A DNA stretch of 64,000 bases, from positions 37,027 through 101,026 of the forward strand of contig DUZX01000010.1 in assembly GCA_013349325.1 (NCBI GenBank). Direction: 5' to 3'. The notes under the pieces are model-generated. The model saw only the letters and a list, made by a program, of their open reading frames with translations. It did no database searches and had not been told where the DNA came from. This document shows positions 14,553 to 23,014 of the stretch, in pieces (within the stretch, counting starts at the first letter, position 1; each line of letters begins with the position of its first letter). A program made the translations under genes and the position numbers. The DNA is from Desulfuromonadales bacterium. GTDB lineage: Bacteria; Desulfobacterota; Desulfuromonadia; Geobacterales; Pseudopelobacteraceae.

Positions 14553-17450
14553 TTGAACACCCCTTACCACGCCAAATACTATGCTGCCGAACTGTTGCGC
14601 AGGTCTGCGTCCGATGACATTGATAAACTTTCGATGTCATTGTTTGATGCCTCGGTTGACCTGAACCCGCATCAGATTGAAGCGGCCTTGTTCGCCTTCC
14701 GCTCTCCCCTGTCCAAAGGGGTGCTGCTGGCGGATGAGGTCGGCCTGGGCAAGACAATCGAAGCAGGGCTGGTGCTTTGCCAATATTGGGCAGAGCGTCG
14801 TCGCCGGCTTATCGTCATTTGCCCGGCATCGTTGCGCAAGCAGTGGAGCCTGGAACTGGAAGAAAAATTCAACCTGCCGTCGGTCATCCTCGAAGCCAAA
14901 TCCTTTCGCGATGCCATCAATGCCGGTAATGACAATCCGTTCCAACAGAATGCTGTCATCATCACATCCCTGAACTTCGCCACGGTAAAGAAAGAGACCG
15001 TCAAGCTGGTTCCTTGGGACTTGGCGGTTATTGACGAAGCGCACAAGCTGCGCAATGCCTACCGACCAAGCAATCGTATGGGGCAAAGCATCCGCTGGGC
15101 GCTGGAAGACCGCAAGAAACTACTGCTCACTGCGACTCCCCTGCAAAACTCCCTGCTGGAACTGTATGGGCTATCTACCCTTATCGATGACTTCATCTTT
15201 GGCGACCTGCCTTCCTTCCGTGAGCAATACACCGGCGGTAATGCCGACCTGGATAACCTGAAACGTCGTCTTGCCGGTTTCTGCAAGCGCACGCTGCGGT
15301 CGCAGGTGCTGGAATATATCCGCTACACTGAACGTCGCCCTATTACCCGTCCATTTCGCCCTTCCGACCAGGAACAGGCGTTGTATGAGGCAATATCCGC
15401 ATTCCTGCAACGCCCGGACACCTACGCCATTCCCGCCCGGCAGCGAACTCTGACCGTGCTGATTATCCGCAAGCTGTTGGCATCTTCTTCCTCTGCGGTC
15501 GCGGGAACGCTGGATACTATCCGCACTCGGCTGGAAGCCATACGTGCCGGATTGCCGGCACCGGAAAACCTGCTGGAAGAGCTGGTTGATGGCGATGAAC
15601 TGGGTGATGACTTCCTTGAAGAAGAGCAAGAAACAGAAGAAAACCCCTCCCCAGCCCTCCCCTTATCAAGGGAGGGTGCTGAATTTACCCCCCTGACAAG
15701 GGGGGGCGTTGAATTTGACCGAGCCAAGCTGGATGCTGAAATAGCCGAACTTGACCGCTATGCACAATGTGCACGCTCTATCTCTGTGGATACCAAGACC
15801 CGCACCCTCTGCACTGCCATTGATATCGGTTTTGGCGAAATGGAGAAGATGGGGGCACCGCGCAAGGCGCTTGTCTTCACCGAAAGCCGGCGGACGCAGG
15901 ACTATCTGAAATCGTTTCTCGAAGCCAACGGTTTTGCCGGGCGTATCGTTGTTTTCAATGGGACCAACTCCGACCCTGAAAGCAATGCCATATATAACCA
16001 ATGGCTAAACACCAATGCGGGCACTGGTCGTATCAGCGGTTCCAAAACTGCTGACAAGCGCAATGCACTGATTGAACATTTCCGCGATGGTGCTGACATC
16101 ATGCTTGCCACCGAAGCGGCCGCCGAAGGTGTCAACCTGCAATTCTGTTCATTGGTCGTCAACTATGACCTGCCGTGGAACCCGCAACGGATTGAACAGC
16201 GCATCGGTCGTTGCCACCGCTACGGCCAGAAGCATGATGTGGTGGTGATAAACTTCCTCAATGAGCGTAATGACGCTGACCGGCGTGTGTATGAATTGCT
16301 GACCGAAAAGTTCAACCTTTTCTCTGGCGTCTTTGGCGCATCCGATGAAGTGTTGGGCACCATCGAGACAGGCGTGGACTTTGAACGCCGGGTATTGCGG
16401 ATATATCAGGAATGCCGGTCGGAACAAGAGATTGAGACCGCTTTTGCCGCATTGCAGGCAGAAATGGAACAATCCATCGCCTCCCGTATGGACGATACCC
16501 GCAAGGCGCTGATGGAACATTTCGATGAAGATGTGCATACCCGCTTGAAAGTGCGGCTTGACCAGACCCAGCACAGCCTCGACCGGTTCAGTAAACTGTT
16601 CTGGTCAGTCACCAAATCGGTCCTGGCCGAAAATGCCCGCTTCAACGATACGGACATGACCTTTGACCTGCATGCGGCACCGGCTGCCATGTCCATCGGA
16701 ACCTATCATCTCATATCCAAAACCCGCCAGAATGTGGAAGGGGCTTTCCTTTACCGGCTTTCCCATCCATTGGGTGAATATGTTCTGAACAGTGCCTTGG
16801 AAACCGTTACACCCGAAGCCGAACTGCGCTTCAACATTAGCGGTCATCCGACACGGATTGCAATGGTGGAAGCCCTGAAAGGCACTTCCGGCATCCTGAC
16901 GCTGGAACGGTTAAGCATTACCTCCTTTGATACCGAAGAACATCTGCTGTTCAGCGCTCTGACTGACAAAGGTGAAACACTTGACCAGGAACAGTGTGAA
17001 AAGCTTTTTCAATGCGGTGCCGAAGTTCTGCCGACTGTTATCGACAAAGGCATTAAAGAGCTCAGCGTTGCAATTGACCGCCATGCAGTTGCCACGGTCA
17101 ACCGTTCGATTGATGCAAACAACCGCCATTTTATGGATGAAAGAGACAAGCTGGAAAAGTGGGCTGATGATTTGATTATTGCTGCGGAAAAGGATTTGAA
17201 AGACACCAAGGCAAAAATAAAACTGCTGAACCGGCAATCACGACAGGCCACTACAACTATCGAACAGGTTGACCTGCAAAAGCAGATTGCCGAGCTGGAA
17301 AAGAAGCAACGTCGTCAACGGCAGAAGGTCTTTGATGTTGAAGATGAAATAATTGAAAAACGTGATGGCTTGATAAACGGGCTGGAAGAACAGCTATTAC
17401 AAAGAGTTGAGCGGCAACCGTTGTTCACAATTCGCTGGTCAGTGATATAA
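14553..17450 (+). CDS. SNF2/RapA-like helicase of a DNA modification island
   Basis: A 965-residue SF2 helicase-like ATPase. Motifs are Walker A DEVGLGKTIEAGL near residue 60, the DEAH box VIDEAHKLRN near 160, LLLTATPLQN near 190, and in the second RecA domain VFTESRRTQDYL near 435, LATEAAAEGVNLQ near 515 and QRIGRCHRYGQ near 550. The C-terminal 350 residues end in a coiled coil rich in K, E and Q. The start is TTG at 14553; no in-frame ATG is near. Residues 365-390 come from an inserted G-rich repeat. It is followed by mobile mystery proteins, Mod and Res. I infer a DNA-translocating partner of the modification/restriction system, comparable in type to SNF2 members of other defence systems. 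Confidence 0.85.
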   Translation: MNTPYHAKYYAAELLRRSASDDIDKLSMSLFDASVDLNPHQIEAALFAFRSPLSKGVLLADEVGLGKTIEAGLVLCQYWAERRRRLIVICPASLRKQWSLELEEKFNLPSVILEAKSFRDAINAGNDNPFQQNAVIITSLNFATVKKETVKLVPWDLAVIDEAHKLRNAYRPSNRMGQSIRWALEDRKKLLLTATPLQNSLLELYGLSTLIDDFIFGDLPSFREQYTGGNADLDNLKRRLAGFCKRTLRSQVLEYIRYTERRPITRPFRPSDQEQALYEAISAFLQRPDTYAIPARQRTLTVLIIRKLLASSSSAVAGTLDTIRTRLEAIRAGLPAPENLLEELVDGDELGDDFLEEEQETEENPSPALPLSREGAEFTPLTRGGVEFDRAKLDAEIAELDRYAQCARSISVDTKTRTLCTAIDIGFGEMEKMGAPRKALVFTESRRTQDYLKSFLEANGFAGRIVVFNGTNSDPESNAIYNQWLNTNAGTGRISGSKTADKRNALIEHFRDGADIMLATEAAAEGVNLQFCSLVVNYDLPWNPQRIEQRIGRCHRYGQKHDVVVINFLNERNDADRRVYELLTEKFNLFSGVFGASDEVLGTIETGVDFERRVLRIYQECRSEQEIETAFAALQAEMEQSIASRMDDTRKALMEHFDEDVHTRLKVRLDQTQHSLDRFSKLFWSVTKSVLAENARFNDTDMTFDLHAAPAAMSIGTYHLISKTRQNVEGAFLYRLSHPLGEYVLNSALETVTPEAELRFNISGHPTRIAMVEALKGTSGILTLERLSITSFDTEEHLLFSALTDKGETLDQEQCEKLFQCGAEVLPTVIDKGIKELSVAIDRHAVATVNRSIDANNRHFMDERDKLEKWADDLIIAAEKDLKDTKAKIKLLNRQSRQATTTIEQVDLQKQIAELEKKQRRQRQKVFDVEDEIIEKRDGLINGLEEQLLQRVERQPLFTIRWSVI
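15645..15718 (+). repeat. G/C-rich inverted repeat element inserted in the SNF2 gene
   Basis: CCCTCCCC-AGCCCTCCCCTTATCAAGGGAGGG and CCCCCCTGACAAGGGGGGG form adjacent short palindromes. They are translated in frame as PSPALPLSREGAEFTPLTRGG. The element lies in a low-conservation acidic linker between the two helicase lobes. It belongs to the same style of element seen at 21400 and 63902. Confidence 0.65.
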
Positions 17451-17489
17451 TAACTTTATTGTTATAAATATCATTGCTTAAAATAATAA

Positions 17490-17524
17490 TTATGTTATTT
17501 TATGTTTATTGCTAAATAACATAA
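17490..17524 (+). promoter_or_regulatory. Perfect inverted repeat, candidate operator of mobile mystery protein A
   Basis: TTATGTTATT and AATAACATAA are exact inverse complements separated by 15 bases, in an AT-rich gap between the SNF2 gene and the HTH gene. The second arm ends just before the ribosome site AAAGG. The geometry fits a dimeric helix-turn-helix repressor site, so autoregulation by the next gene is likely. Confidence 0.5.
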
Positions 17525-17535
17525 AGGTTATCTAT

Positions 17536-18006
17536 ATGCTGCCAAAACATAAGCTGATAGCACGTCAACAGCTTGATAAAGCCTTATCTGGCTATGCAAT
17601 TGCAAAGCAAACCTCCGTGCCGGTCAAAGGATGGGTGCGAGCAATCCGTGAGGCTCTTGGTATGTCAGGCAAACAACTGGCAAACAGACTGAATGTCAGT
17701 CAACCACGCATACCGAAGCTGGAACAGGATGAAGTATCCGGTTCTGTTTCGTTGAAAACCATGCGTCAGGCTGCCGAGGCGATGGACTGCGTTTTTGTCT
17801 ATGCAATTGTTCCCCGCACAACTCTGGAAGAAACTGTCAGGGCACAGGCTCGCACTGTTGCTGCAGCTCGTATGCAGAGTGTATCGCACACCATGATGCT
17901 TGAAGCACAAAGCTTATCTGCCGATGAACAGCGTGCCTCGTTCGATGCTGCGGTTGATGAACTCGTTCTGGAAATGCCCAAAGAGCTATGGAAGCCAGAA
18001 CCATGA
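17536..18006 (+). CDS. Mobile mystery protein A (HTH regulator)
   Basis: A 156-residue protein with an XRE-like helix-turn-helix at residues 40-75 (SGKQLANRLNVSQPRIPKLEQ). It matches the family called mobile mystery protein A, which is found in pairs with protein B near restriction-modification genes. The ATG at 17536 has AAAGG eight bases upstream; the track start (TTG 17509) lies inside the inverted repeat. Its stop overlaps the start of the Fic partner (ATGA). It probably acts as regulator or antitoxin-like partner of the Fic protein. Confidence 0.8.
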   Translation: MLPKHKLIARQQLDKALSGYAIAKQTSVPVKGWVRAIREALGMSGKQLANRLNVSQPRIPKLEQDEVSGSVSLKTMRQAAEAMDCVFVYAIVPRTTLEETVRAQARTVAAARMQSVSHTMMLEAQSLSADEQRASFDAAVDELVLEMPKELWKPEP

Positions 18007-18587
18007 ACTTCGACTATCCAGAAGGTGCCACACCACTTGACCCGGATGAGGCTCGGGGGCTGCTGCTTTCCCATATCACCAACCGAACGGAGCTTGACCG
18101 CTGGGAGCAGGAGAACATTGTCGAAGCCGAGACATGGGCATTCCGCCGTGCGCCCCGTGACATTCTGACCGAAGATTTCATCAAAAAACTACACAAGCGG
18201 ATGTTCGGTACGGTCTGGCGCTGGGCAGGTGAATTCAGAGCCACCAGCAAAAACATCGGTGTTCCTGCTTGGCAGATAACCACTGACCTCCGTAACCTTT
18301 GTGCTGATTGTGCTACCTGGATTGAACATGGCATCGTTGTGCCGGATGAAATTGCTGCATGTTTCCATCACCGCCTGACAGCCATTCACCCTTTTCCCAA
18401 CGGCAATGGTCGCCATGCCCGACTGATGACAGACGTTTTACTGGTTCATTTGTTAAAGCGACCTCGTTTTTCATGGGGCAGCGGCAATCTGATCAACGCT
18501 GGTGATTGTCGCCAACAGTATATCAAAGCCATCCGTGCCGCCGATGGACACGATTACGCTGCATTGATGCAATTTGTCCGGTCATAG
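18003..18587 (+). CDS. Mobile mystery protein B (Fic/DOC family)
   Basis: A 194-residue Fic-domain protein. Fic proteins usually transfer AMP or another nucleotide group to a target protein. The active-site motif reads HPFPNGNGRHAR near residue 125; the position normally D or E is N here, which may be a subfamily trait. The start at 18003 overlaps the upstream stop; 17988 is an in-frame alternative. Paired with protein A, it forms the mobile mystery module set between SNF2 and Mod. The pair may guard the system in a toxin-antitoxin manner (inference). Confidence 0.82.
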   Translation: MNFDYPEGATPLDPDEARGLLLSHITNRTELDRWEQENIVEAETWAFRRAPRDILTEDFIKKLHKRMFGTVWRWAGEFRATSKNIGVPAWQITTDLRNLCADCATWIEHGIVVPDEIAACFHHRLTAIHPFPNGNGRHARLMTDVLLVHLLKRPRFSWGSGNLINAGDCRQQYIKAIRAADGHDYAALMQFVRS

Positions 18588-18615
18588 TAACATTCAAACA
18601 TTTACGGGAGCATCT

Positions 18616-21600
18616 ATGTCTGACAACCTGAATAAACTCAAAGCAATTCTGCGGGAAATGTTTCAGCTCGACCAAGCCGACCTGGACTTTGGCATTTACC
18701 GCATCATGAACCAGAAGCGGGACGAGATTGAACAATTCCTCGACCGCGACCTACTGCCACAGGTGAAGACAGTCTTTGCCGGTTTTCAGGGTGATGACCA
18801 GAGCAGCGTCCGGGATGAAATGGACAAACTGAAAAAGACATTGGAAGACGCCGGTGTGGTTGCGGAAACGTCGCCAAAATATCAGGCGCTGCAAGCCAAG
18901 CTGTCTTCATCGGTAGATGTATCGGCACTGGAAAACGAAGTATTTTCTCAACTCACCAACTTCTTCCGTCGCTACTATAATGGGGGAGACTTCCTGTCTC
19001 TGCGCCGCTACAAGGCGGGCGTCTATGCCATTCCCTACGAAGGGGAAGAGGTAAAACTTCACTGGGCGAACGCCGACCAGTATTACATCAAGTCTTCGGA
19101 AAACTTCCGCGATTACACCTTCAAGCTGCCATCCGGCAAGCGGGCACACTTCAAGCTGGTGGACGCCTCCACCGAGCAGAACAACAAGAAGGAGCAAGCC
19201 GGCGCTGAACGGCGATTCTATCTATCAGACGGGGAGACACGGGGACAAGGAGATGGGGGGAGGTTTATTGAGGAGAAGGATGGGGAGATTTATATTTATT
19301 TCCAGTATGCCCCGCATCCGGAAAACAAAAAACAATCTCAGCTCAATACCGAAACAATCGAAGCAGTCAGAGCCTTTTTCTCCCAGTCCCCCAGTCACCC
19401 CTTCCCCCAGTCAGCCTTTCAACCCGCTCCGACCGAGAAGAACACCAAGCGCACCCTGCTGGAAAAGCACCTGAACGACTACACTGCCAAATATTCTTTT
19501 GATTACTTCATCCACAAAGACCTTGGCGGTTTCATGCGCCGGGAGCTGGACTTTTTCATCAAGAACGAAATCCTCTTTATCGATGACCTGGATGCCGACC
19601 ATGTGAAGGCCACAATCTCAAAGGTGAAGGTCATCAAGGAAATCGGGCACAAGGTCATTGCCTTTCTGGAACAGTTGGAAAACTTCCAGAAGAAGCTTTG
19701 GCTGAAAAAGAAATTTGTGGTGGAGACCGGCTATTGCAGCACACTTGACAAAGTGCCGGAAGAGTTGTATCCGGCCATTATTGACAATGCTGCACAGTTG
19801 GAAGAATGGAAGCGGCTCTTTACTATCCAGGATATTGAAGGGGATTTGCACACACCCAAATATACTGACCCGCTGACAGTGGCGTTCCTGAAAGCCAATC
19901 CCTTCCTTGTTATTGATACAGCTTTCTTTGACTGTGAGTTTACGGAAAAGCTGCTGGCGTCGTTTGATAATCTGGACGAGGCAACAAATGGTCTGTTGGT
20001 GCATAGCGAGAATTTTCAAGCGTTAAACCTGTTGGTAGAACGTTTTAGGGGGCAAGTGAAGTGCACTTATATTGACCCTCCCTACAATACTGGAGATGAT
20101 GGCTTTCCTTACAAAGATAATTATCAGTATTCGAGCTGGCTCAGCATGCTGGACAGTAGAATAACAATCTCCCGTGAACTGCTCAGCAGTGAAGGACTGT
20201 TTTTCTTGCAAATCGGTGATGATGAAGCCGGCCGCTCAAGAATTTTAGTGGAAAATATTTTCCCTGAGCGCAAAAACTCTGTAGTTGTGCGCCGTGGGGT
20301 AAAGAATGTTCAAGCTCAGTTTAACGACATTGATAAGCTTAACTTGGGGCATGACGTAATTCATGTTTGTGCCAACAAGGCTGGTACCCGGCTACCACAT
20401 CTACGGCAAAAACTTGAGGCGGAAAAAGCCGGTAAGTTTGATACGTTTTGGAGAGGTACTGATAGAGGCACAATGAGATATGAACTATTTGGTCAAACCC
20501 CTTCTACTGGTCAATGGCGCTGGGAGAAGGGGCGAGCAACTAAGGCAAAAGACGACTACATTTATTATCTGCAAAATGAAAGTGAAAATAAATCCCTTGA
20601 TGATTGGTATGTCGAAAATCTACAAGCTGGCACTGACCTTGATTTTGTTCGCTTGAATGAAGAAAATGTTGTTCAGTATTACGTCCCACCACAAGGACAT
20701 AAGTTAGTAAGCGACAACTGGCTTGATGTTACCTCGACCGGCAGTTTGACTGACTTCCCTCATGAAAAAGGACTGGCGCTTCTACATAGAGTTATTTCAT
20801 GGAATACGGCACCTAACGATTACATCCTTGATTTTTTTGCTGGTTCCGGTTCAGTCGGACATGCTGCATTCTCTTTCCCTTTGGGCCACTCCCAATCACG
20901 TCGATATATTCTTATAGAAATGGGAGAATATTTTGATACGACGTTGAAGCCCCGCTTAAAAAAATATATTTACTCTAAAGAATATATCAACGACAAGCCT
21001 GTCTCACGTAAAGGCTCCAGCCATATGTTCAAATACATCCGGCTGGAGAGCTACGAAGACGCCCTCAATAACTTGCAGCTAAAACGCACGCCGGAGCAGG
21101 GCAGTCTGCTCGAACAGCACGATAAGCTGCGTGAACAGTATATGCTCTCGTATATGCTGGATGTGGAAAGCGCCGGCAGCACATCCCTCTTGAACGTATC
21201 GGCCTTCGCCGATCCGTTCAACTATCGTATGAATATTGCCCGTGGCAATGAAACCAAGGAAACGGTTGTTGACCTGGTGGAAACCTTCAACTGGCTATTG
21301 GGCATCAAGGTGCTGCGTATCAGCCAGAAGGATTGTCGCACGGCTGATTTTGAGCGAGATGGAGAGGGGCGGTTGCAGATTGTCAAGGGGAGTATGCGTA
21401 AGGCAAATCCCCCCCAGCCCCCCTTTATCAAGGGGGGAGCTGAAAACCAATCTTCAGACAATTTTCACTGTAATCAAGGTGTTAAGTCCCCCTTGATAAA
21501 GGGGGATTTAGGGGGATTTGCCTTTCAGGAAGTTGAAGGCCAAACCCTTTCCGGGGATAAGGTGCTTATCATCTGGCGCACCTTGACCGACAACCCGGAG

Positions 21601-21786
21601 CAGGACAATCTGATGCTGGATGCATGGTTCGGCAAGCGCAACTACAACACGCTTGATTTCGAATTCTCCCGCATCTATGTCAATGGCGACAATAATCTTG
21701 AAAACCTGAAAATCGGTGAAGAGCGTTGGAAGGTGGCGCTGATTGAGCAGGAATTCAAGAAGCTGATGTTCGATGTGGAGGTGTAG
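18616..21786 (+). CDS. Type III-like DNA adenine methyltransferase (Mod)
   Basis: A large (1056 residues) beta-class amino-methyltransferase: the catalytic motif DPPYNTG stands near residue 484, before the SAM motif DFFAGSGS near 741. This order is typical of type III Mod enzymes that make N6-methyladenine. The first 450 residues have no recognised domain and are longer than in classic Mod proteins. The ATG at 18616 follows GGGAG; the track start (TTG 18574) is inside the Fic gene. Three repeat-derived stretches interrupt it: near residues 205-220, 255-275 and 930-970. The downstream Res-type helicase completes a type III-like modification/restriction pair, with TA and four-helix-bundle genes between them. 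Confidence 0.87.
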   Translation: MSDNLNKLKAILREMFQLDQADLDFGIYRIMNQKRDEIEQFLDRDLLPQVKTVFAGFQGDDQSSVRDEMDKLKKTLEDAGVVAETSPKYQALQAKLSSSVDVSALENEVFSQLTNFFRRYYNGGDFLSLRRYKAGVYAIPYEGEEVKLHWANADQYYIKSSENFRDYTFKLPSGKRAHFKLVDASTEQNNKKEQAGAERRFYLSDGETRGQGDGGRFIEEKDGEIYIYFQYAPHPENKKQSQLNTETIEAVRAFFSQSPSHPFPQSAFQPAPTEKNTKRTLLEKHLNDYTAKYSFDYFIHKDLGGFMRRELDFFIKNEILFIDDLDADHVKATISKVKVIKEIGHKVIAFLEQLENFQKKLWLKKKFVVETGYCSTLDKVPEELYPAIIDNAAQLEEWKRLFTIQDIEGDLHTPKYTDPLTVAFLKANPFLVIDTAFFDCEFTEKLLASFDNLDEATNGLLVHSENFQALNLLVERFRGQVKCTYIDPPYNTGDDGFPYKDNYQYSSWLSMLDSRITISRELLSSEGLFFLQIGDDEAGRSRILVENIFPERKNSVVVRRGVKNVQAQFNDIDKLNLGHDVIHVCANKAGTRLPHLRQKLEAEKAGKFDTFWRGTDRGTMRYELFGQTPSTGQWRWEKGRATKAKDDYIYYLQNESENKSLDDWYVENLQAGTDLDFVRLNEENVVQYYVPPQGHKLVSDNWLDVTSTGSLTDFPHEKGLALLHRVISWNTAPNDYILDFFAGSGSVGHAAFSFPLGHSQSRRYILIEMGEYFDTTLKPRLKKYIYSKEYINDKPVSRKGSSHMFKYIRLESYEDALNNLQLKRTPEQGSLLEQHDKLREQYMLSYMLDVESAGSTSLLNVSAFADPFNYRMNIARGNETKETVVDLVETFNWLLGIKVLRISQKDCRTADFERDGEGRLQIVKGSMRKANPPQPPFIKGGAENQSSDNFHCNQGVKSPLIKGDLGGFAFQEVEGQTLSGDKVLIIWRTLTDNPEQDNLMLDAWFGKRNYNTLDFEFSRIYVNGDNNLENLKIGEERWKVALIEQEFKKLMFDVEV
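19230..19290 (+). repeat. Purine-rich GGGGAGA-type repeat in the Mod gene
   Basis: Direct short motifs GGGGAGAC, GGGGACAAGGAGATGGGG and GGATGGGGAGAT follow one another. They code for the low-complexity stretch DGETRGQGDGGRF. The same style of sequence recurs at 22494 and in complement at 19376 and 23017. Confidence 0.55.
19376..19422 (+). repeat. C-rich repeat in the Mod gene (complement of the GGGGAGA type)
   Basis: TTCTCCCAGTCCCCCAGTCACCCCTTCCCCCAGTCAGCC is built of CCCAGT units and encodes SQSPSHPFPQSAF. With the unit at 19230 it forms a loose inverted pair about 90 bases apart, so the two may be arms of one inserted element. Confidence 0.5.
21400..21524 (+). repeat. 125-base inverted-repeat element inserted in frame in the Mod gene
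   Basis: The left arm AAGGCAAATCCCCCCCAGCC plus CCCCCTTTATCAAGGGGGG mirrors the right arm CCCCCTTGATAAAGGGGGAT plus TTAGGGGGATTTGCCTT, around a 45-base centre. It is read through as PPQPPFIKGG and SPLIKGDLGG. The arms are near-identical over about 38 bases, as in a miniature inverted-repeat transposable element. Confidence 0.75.
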
Positions 21787-21820
21787 AATCAGTTATTCGA
21801 AAATTTCGAATAACTGATTC
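21786..21820. terminator. Perfect palindrome between convergent Mod and VapC genes
   Basis: GAATCAGTTATTCGAAA and its exact inverse complement meet around a single base, giving a 17-base-pair stem. It starts at the last base of the Mod stop codon and ends at the last base of the VapC gene. The likely role is termination from both sides, although no long T-run follows. Confidence 0.5.
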
Positions 21821-22206
21821 TACCATTCTGTTCTCACCGGATAGCGGCTGATATGTGTATCCGGGGTGAGTATGGTCATGCCGCCAGCAATTGCCTGACA
21901 GATGATAATACGGTCAAACGGGTCTTTGTGATATTCCGGCAGGCGGGATAGCTGAAGTACGGCGGCTTCATCAAGCGGCAAGGTTTCTATCCGATGACGA
22001 ATGCGGTTGATTTTGATAAAATCGTGTGGAAGTTCTGGCAACGGCAGCTTACCCAAGTTGTGTTTTACGATAATCTCCCATGCTGATGCTACGCTAAGAT
22101 AAATATCATTTGAGGGGTCTTCAAACAGACGACGGGCAGTCAAGGACAATTCAGGACTATCGGAAACAAGCCAGAGAAACGAGCAGGTATCCAAAAGGAT
22201 GTTCAT
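21820..22206 (-). CDS. vapC: VapC-type PIN domain toxin
   Basis: A 128-residue PIN domain. MNILLDTCSFLWLVSD carries the first acidic residue, ASAWEIIVKHNLGKL the second, and KDPFDRIIICQAI the later aspartate pair. PIN toxins cut RNA (tRNA, rRNA or mRNA). The start overlaps the antitoxin stop by 4 bases. It lies antisense inside the island between Mod and the four-helix-bundle gene, probably as an addiction module acquired with or into the island. Confidence 0.85.
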   Translation of the reverse strand: MNILLDTCSFLWLVSDSPELSLTARRLFEDPSNDIYLSVASAWEIIVKHNLGKLPLPELPHDFIKINRIRHRIETLPLDEAAVLQLSRLPEYHKDPFDRIIICQAIAGGMTILTPDTHISRYPVRTEW

Positions 22207-22448
22207 AGCGACTTGCCGGAAAACAGCGCGATGGTTTCTTCGGGAAGTTCATCAAAAAATGAGGCGGGCAGCGTGAATGTTCCTTTAGCGAGACCAATCG
22301 GGCGTTTAGTCGCAACCTTGCTCATAATAGGACGTATTTCCGCAATTGGCTTGTTTCGTTTGCAGAGAATAAAGCTCTCTCCCTTTGCAACCTCGTCGAG
22401 ATAGTGGGAAAAATGGGTTTTGGCTTCTTGAACGTTTATAGTTATCAT
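22203..22448 (-). CDS. Phd/YefM-type antitoxin
   Basis: An 81-residue protein with the Phd/YefM DNA-binding N-terminus (INVQEAKTHFSHYLDEVAKGESFILCKRNKPIAEI). A C-terminal tail should neutralise the toxin. It is translationally coupled to the PIN toxin. This combination of a Phd-type antitoxin and a VapC toxin is common. Confidence 0.85.
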   Translation of the reverse strand: MITINVQEAKTHFSHYLDEVAKGESFILCKRNKPIAEIRPIMSKVATKRPIGLAKGTFTLPASFFDELPEETIALFSGKSL

Positions 22449-22493
22449 AGTAGTTGAATAGTAAACCAGCTAGTTGGTCAGGTCAAGAAATCT

Positions 22494-22588
22494 GATGGGG
22501 TGACAAGCAGACTGGGTGATGGGGTGACAGTGAGATGGGGAGACTGGGTGTACTCTGTTTCTCCCGGTCTACCCATCTGCCCATCCCC
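22494..22588 (+). repeat. GGGGTGACA/GGGGAGACTGGG repeat in the gap before the four-helix-bundle gene
   Basis: Units GGGGTGACAAGCAGACTGGGTGAT, GGGGTGACAGTGAGAT and GGGGAGACTGGGTG are followed by the complement TCTCCCGGTCTACCCATCTGCCCATCCCCAT, making a loose stem-loop. The gene at 22589 starts right at its right end (CCCCATG). The longer track ORF from 22535 is an artefact of reading through the repeat. Confidence 0.6.
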
Positions 22589-23014
22589 ATGTCAGAATCA
22601 AGTGGGAGCAAGGGGCAAAATCTGAAAATTCAAAATCATAAAGACCTGTACGTGTGGCAACTCGCAATGGATTCCGCCATGCATATTTATGAGGCGACCA
22701 AGAAGTTACCGACAGAGGAAAAATACTCCCTTGTTGACCAGATTCGCCGCTCGTCACGTTCAGTTGCGGCAAATATTGCGGAGGCGTGGCGAAAGCGGCG
22801 CTATGAAGCTGCCTTTGTCGCAAAATTGAGCGACGCTGAAGCGGAAGCGTGCGAGACGCAGACATGGCTCGAATTCTGTAAACGCTGCGGATACCTGCCA
22901 GAATCAAGGACAACCGAACTTGACCGGATGTACGATGACATCCTCGGTAAACTTATTGCCATGATAAACGGTGCCAAAAACTGGACAATAATCAAAACAA
23001 AGGATTCTAAATAA
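22589..23014 (+). CDS. Four-helix bundle protein (23S rRNA IVP/S23 family)
   Basis: A 141-residue protein. The family pattern is clear: HKDLYVWQLAMDSAMHIYEAT, DQIRRSSRSVAANIAEAW and KLSDAEAEACETQTWLEF. Relatives occur in intervening sequences of 23S rRNA genes, but also alone near defence and mobile genes. The biochemical role is unknown. It sits directly in front of the Res gene, whose ATG overlaps its stop by one base. Confidence 0.8.
   Translation: MSESSGSKGQNLKIQNHKDLYVWQLAMDSAMHIYEATKKLPTEEKYSLVDQIRRSSRSVAANIAEAWRKRRYEAAFVAKLSDAEAEACETQTWLEFCKRCGYLPESRTTELDRMYDDILGKLIAMINGAKNWTIIKTKDSK

Noticed and set aside
22535-22588. Upstream extension of the four-helix-bundle protein
   Set aside because: The extra residues come from reading the repeat at 22494; the ATG at 22589 fits the family start.
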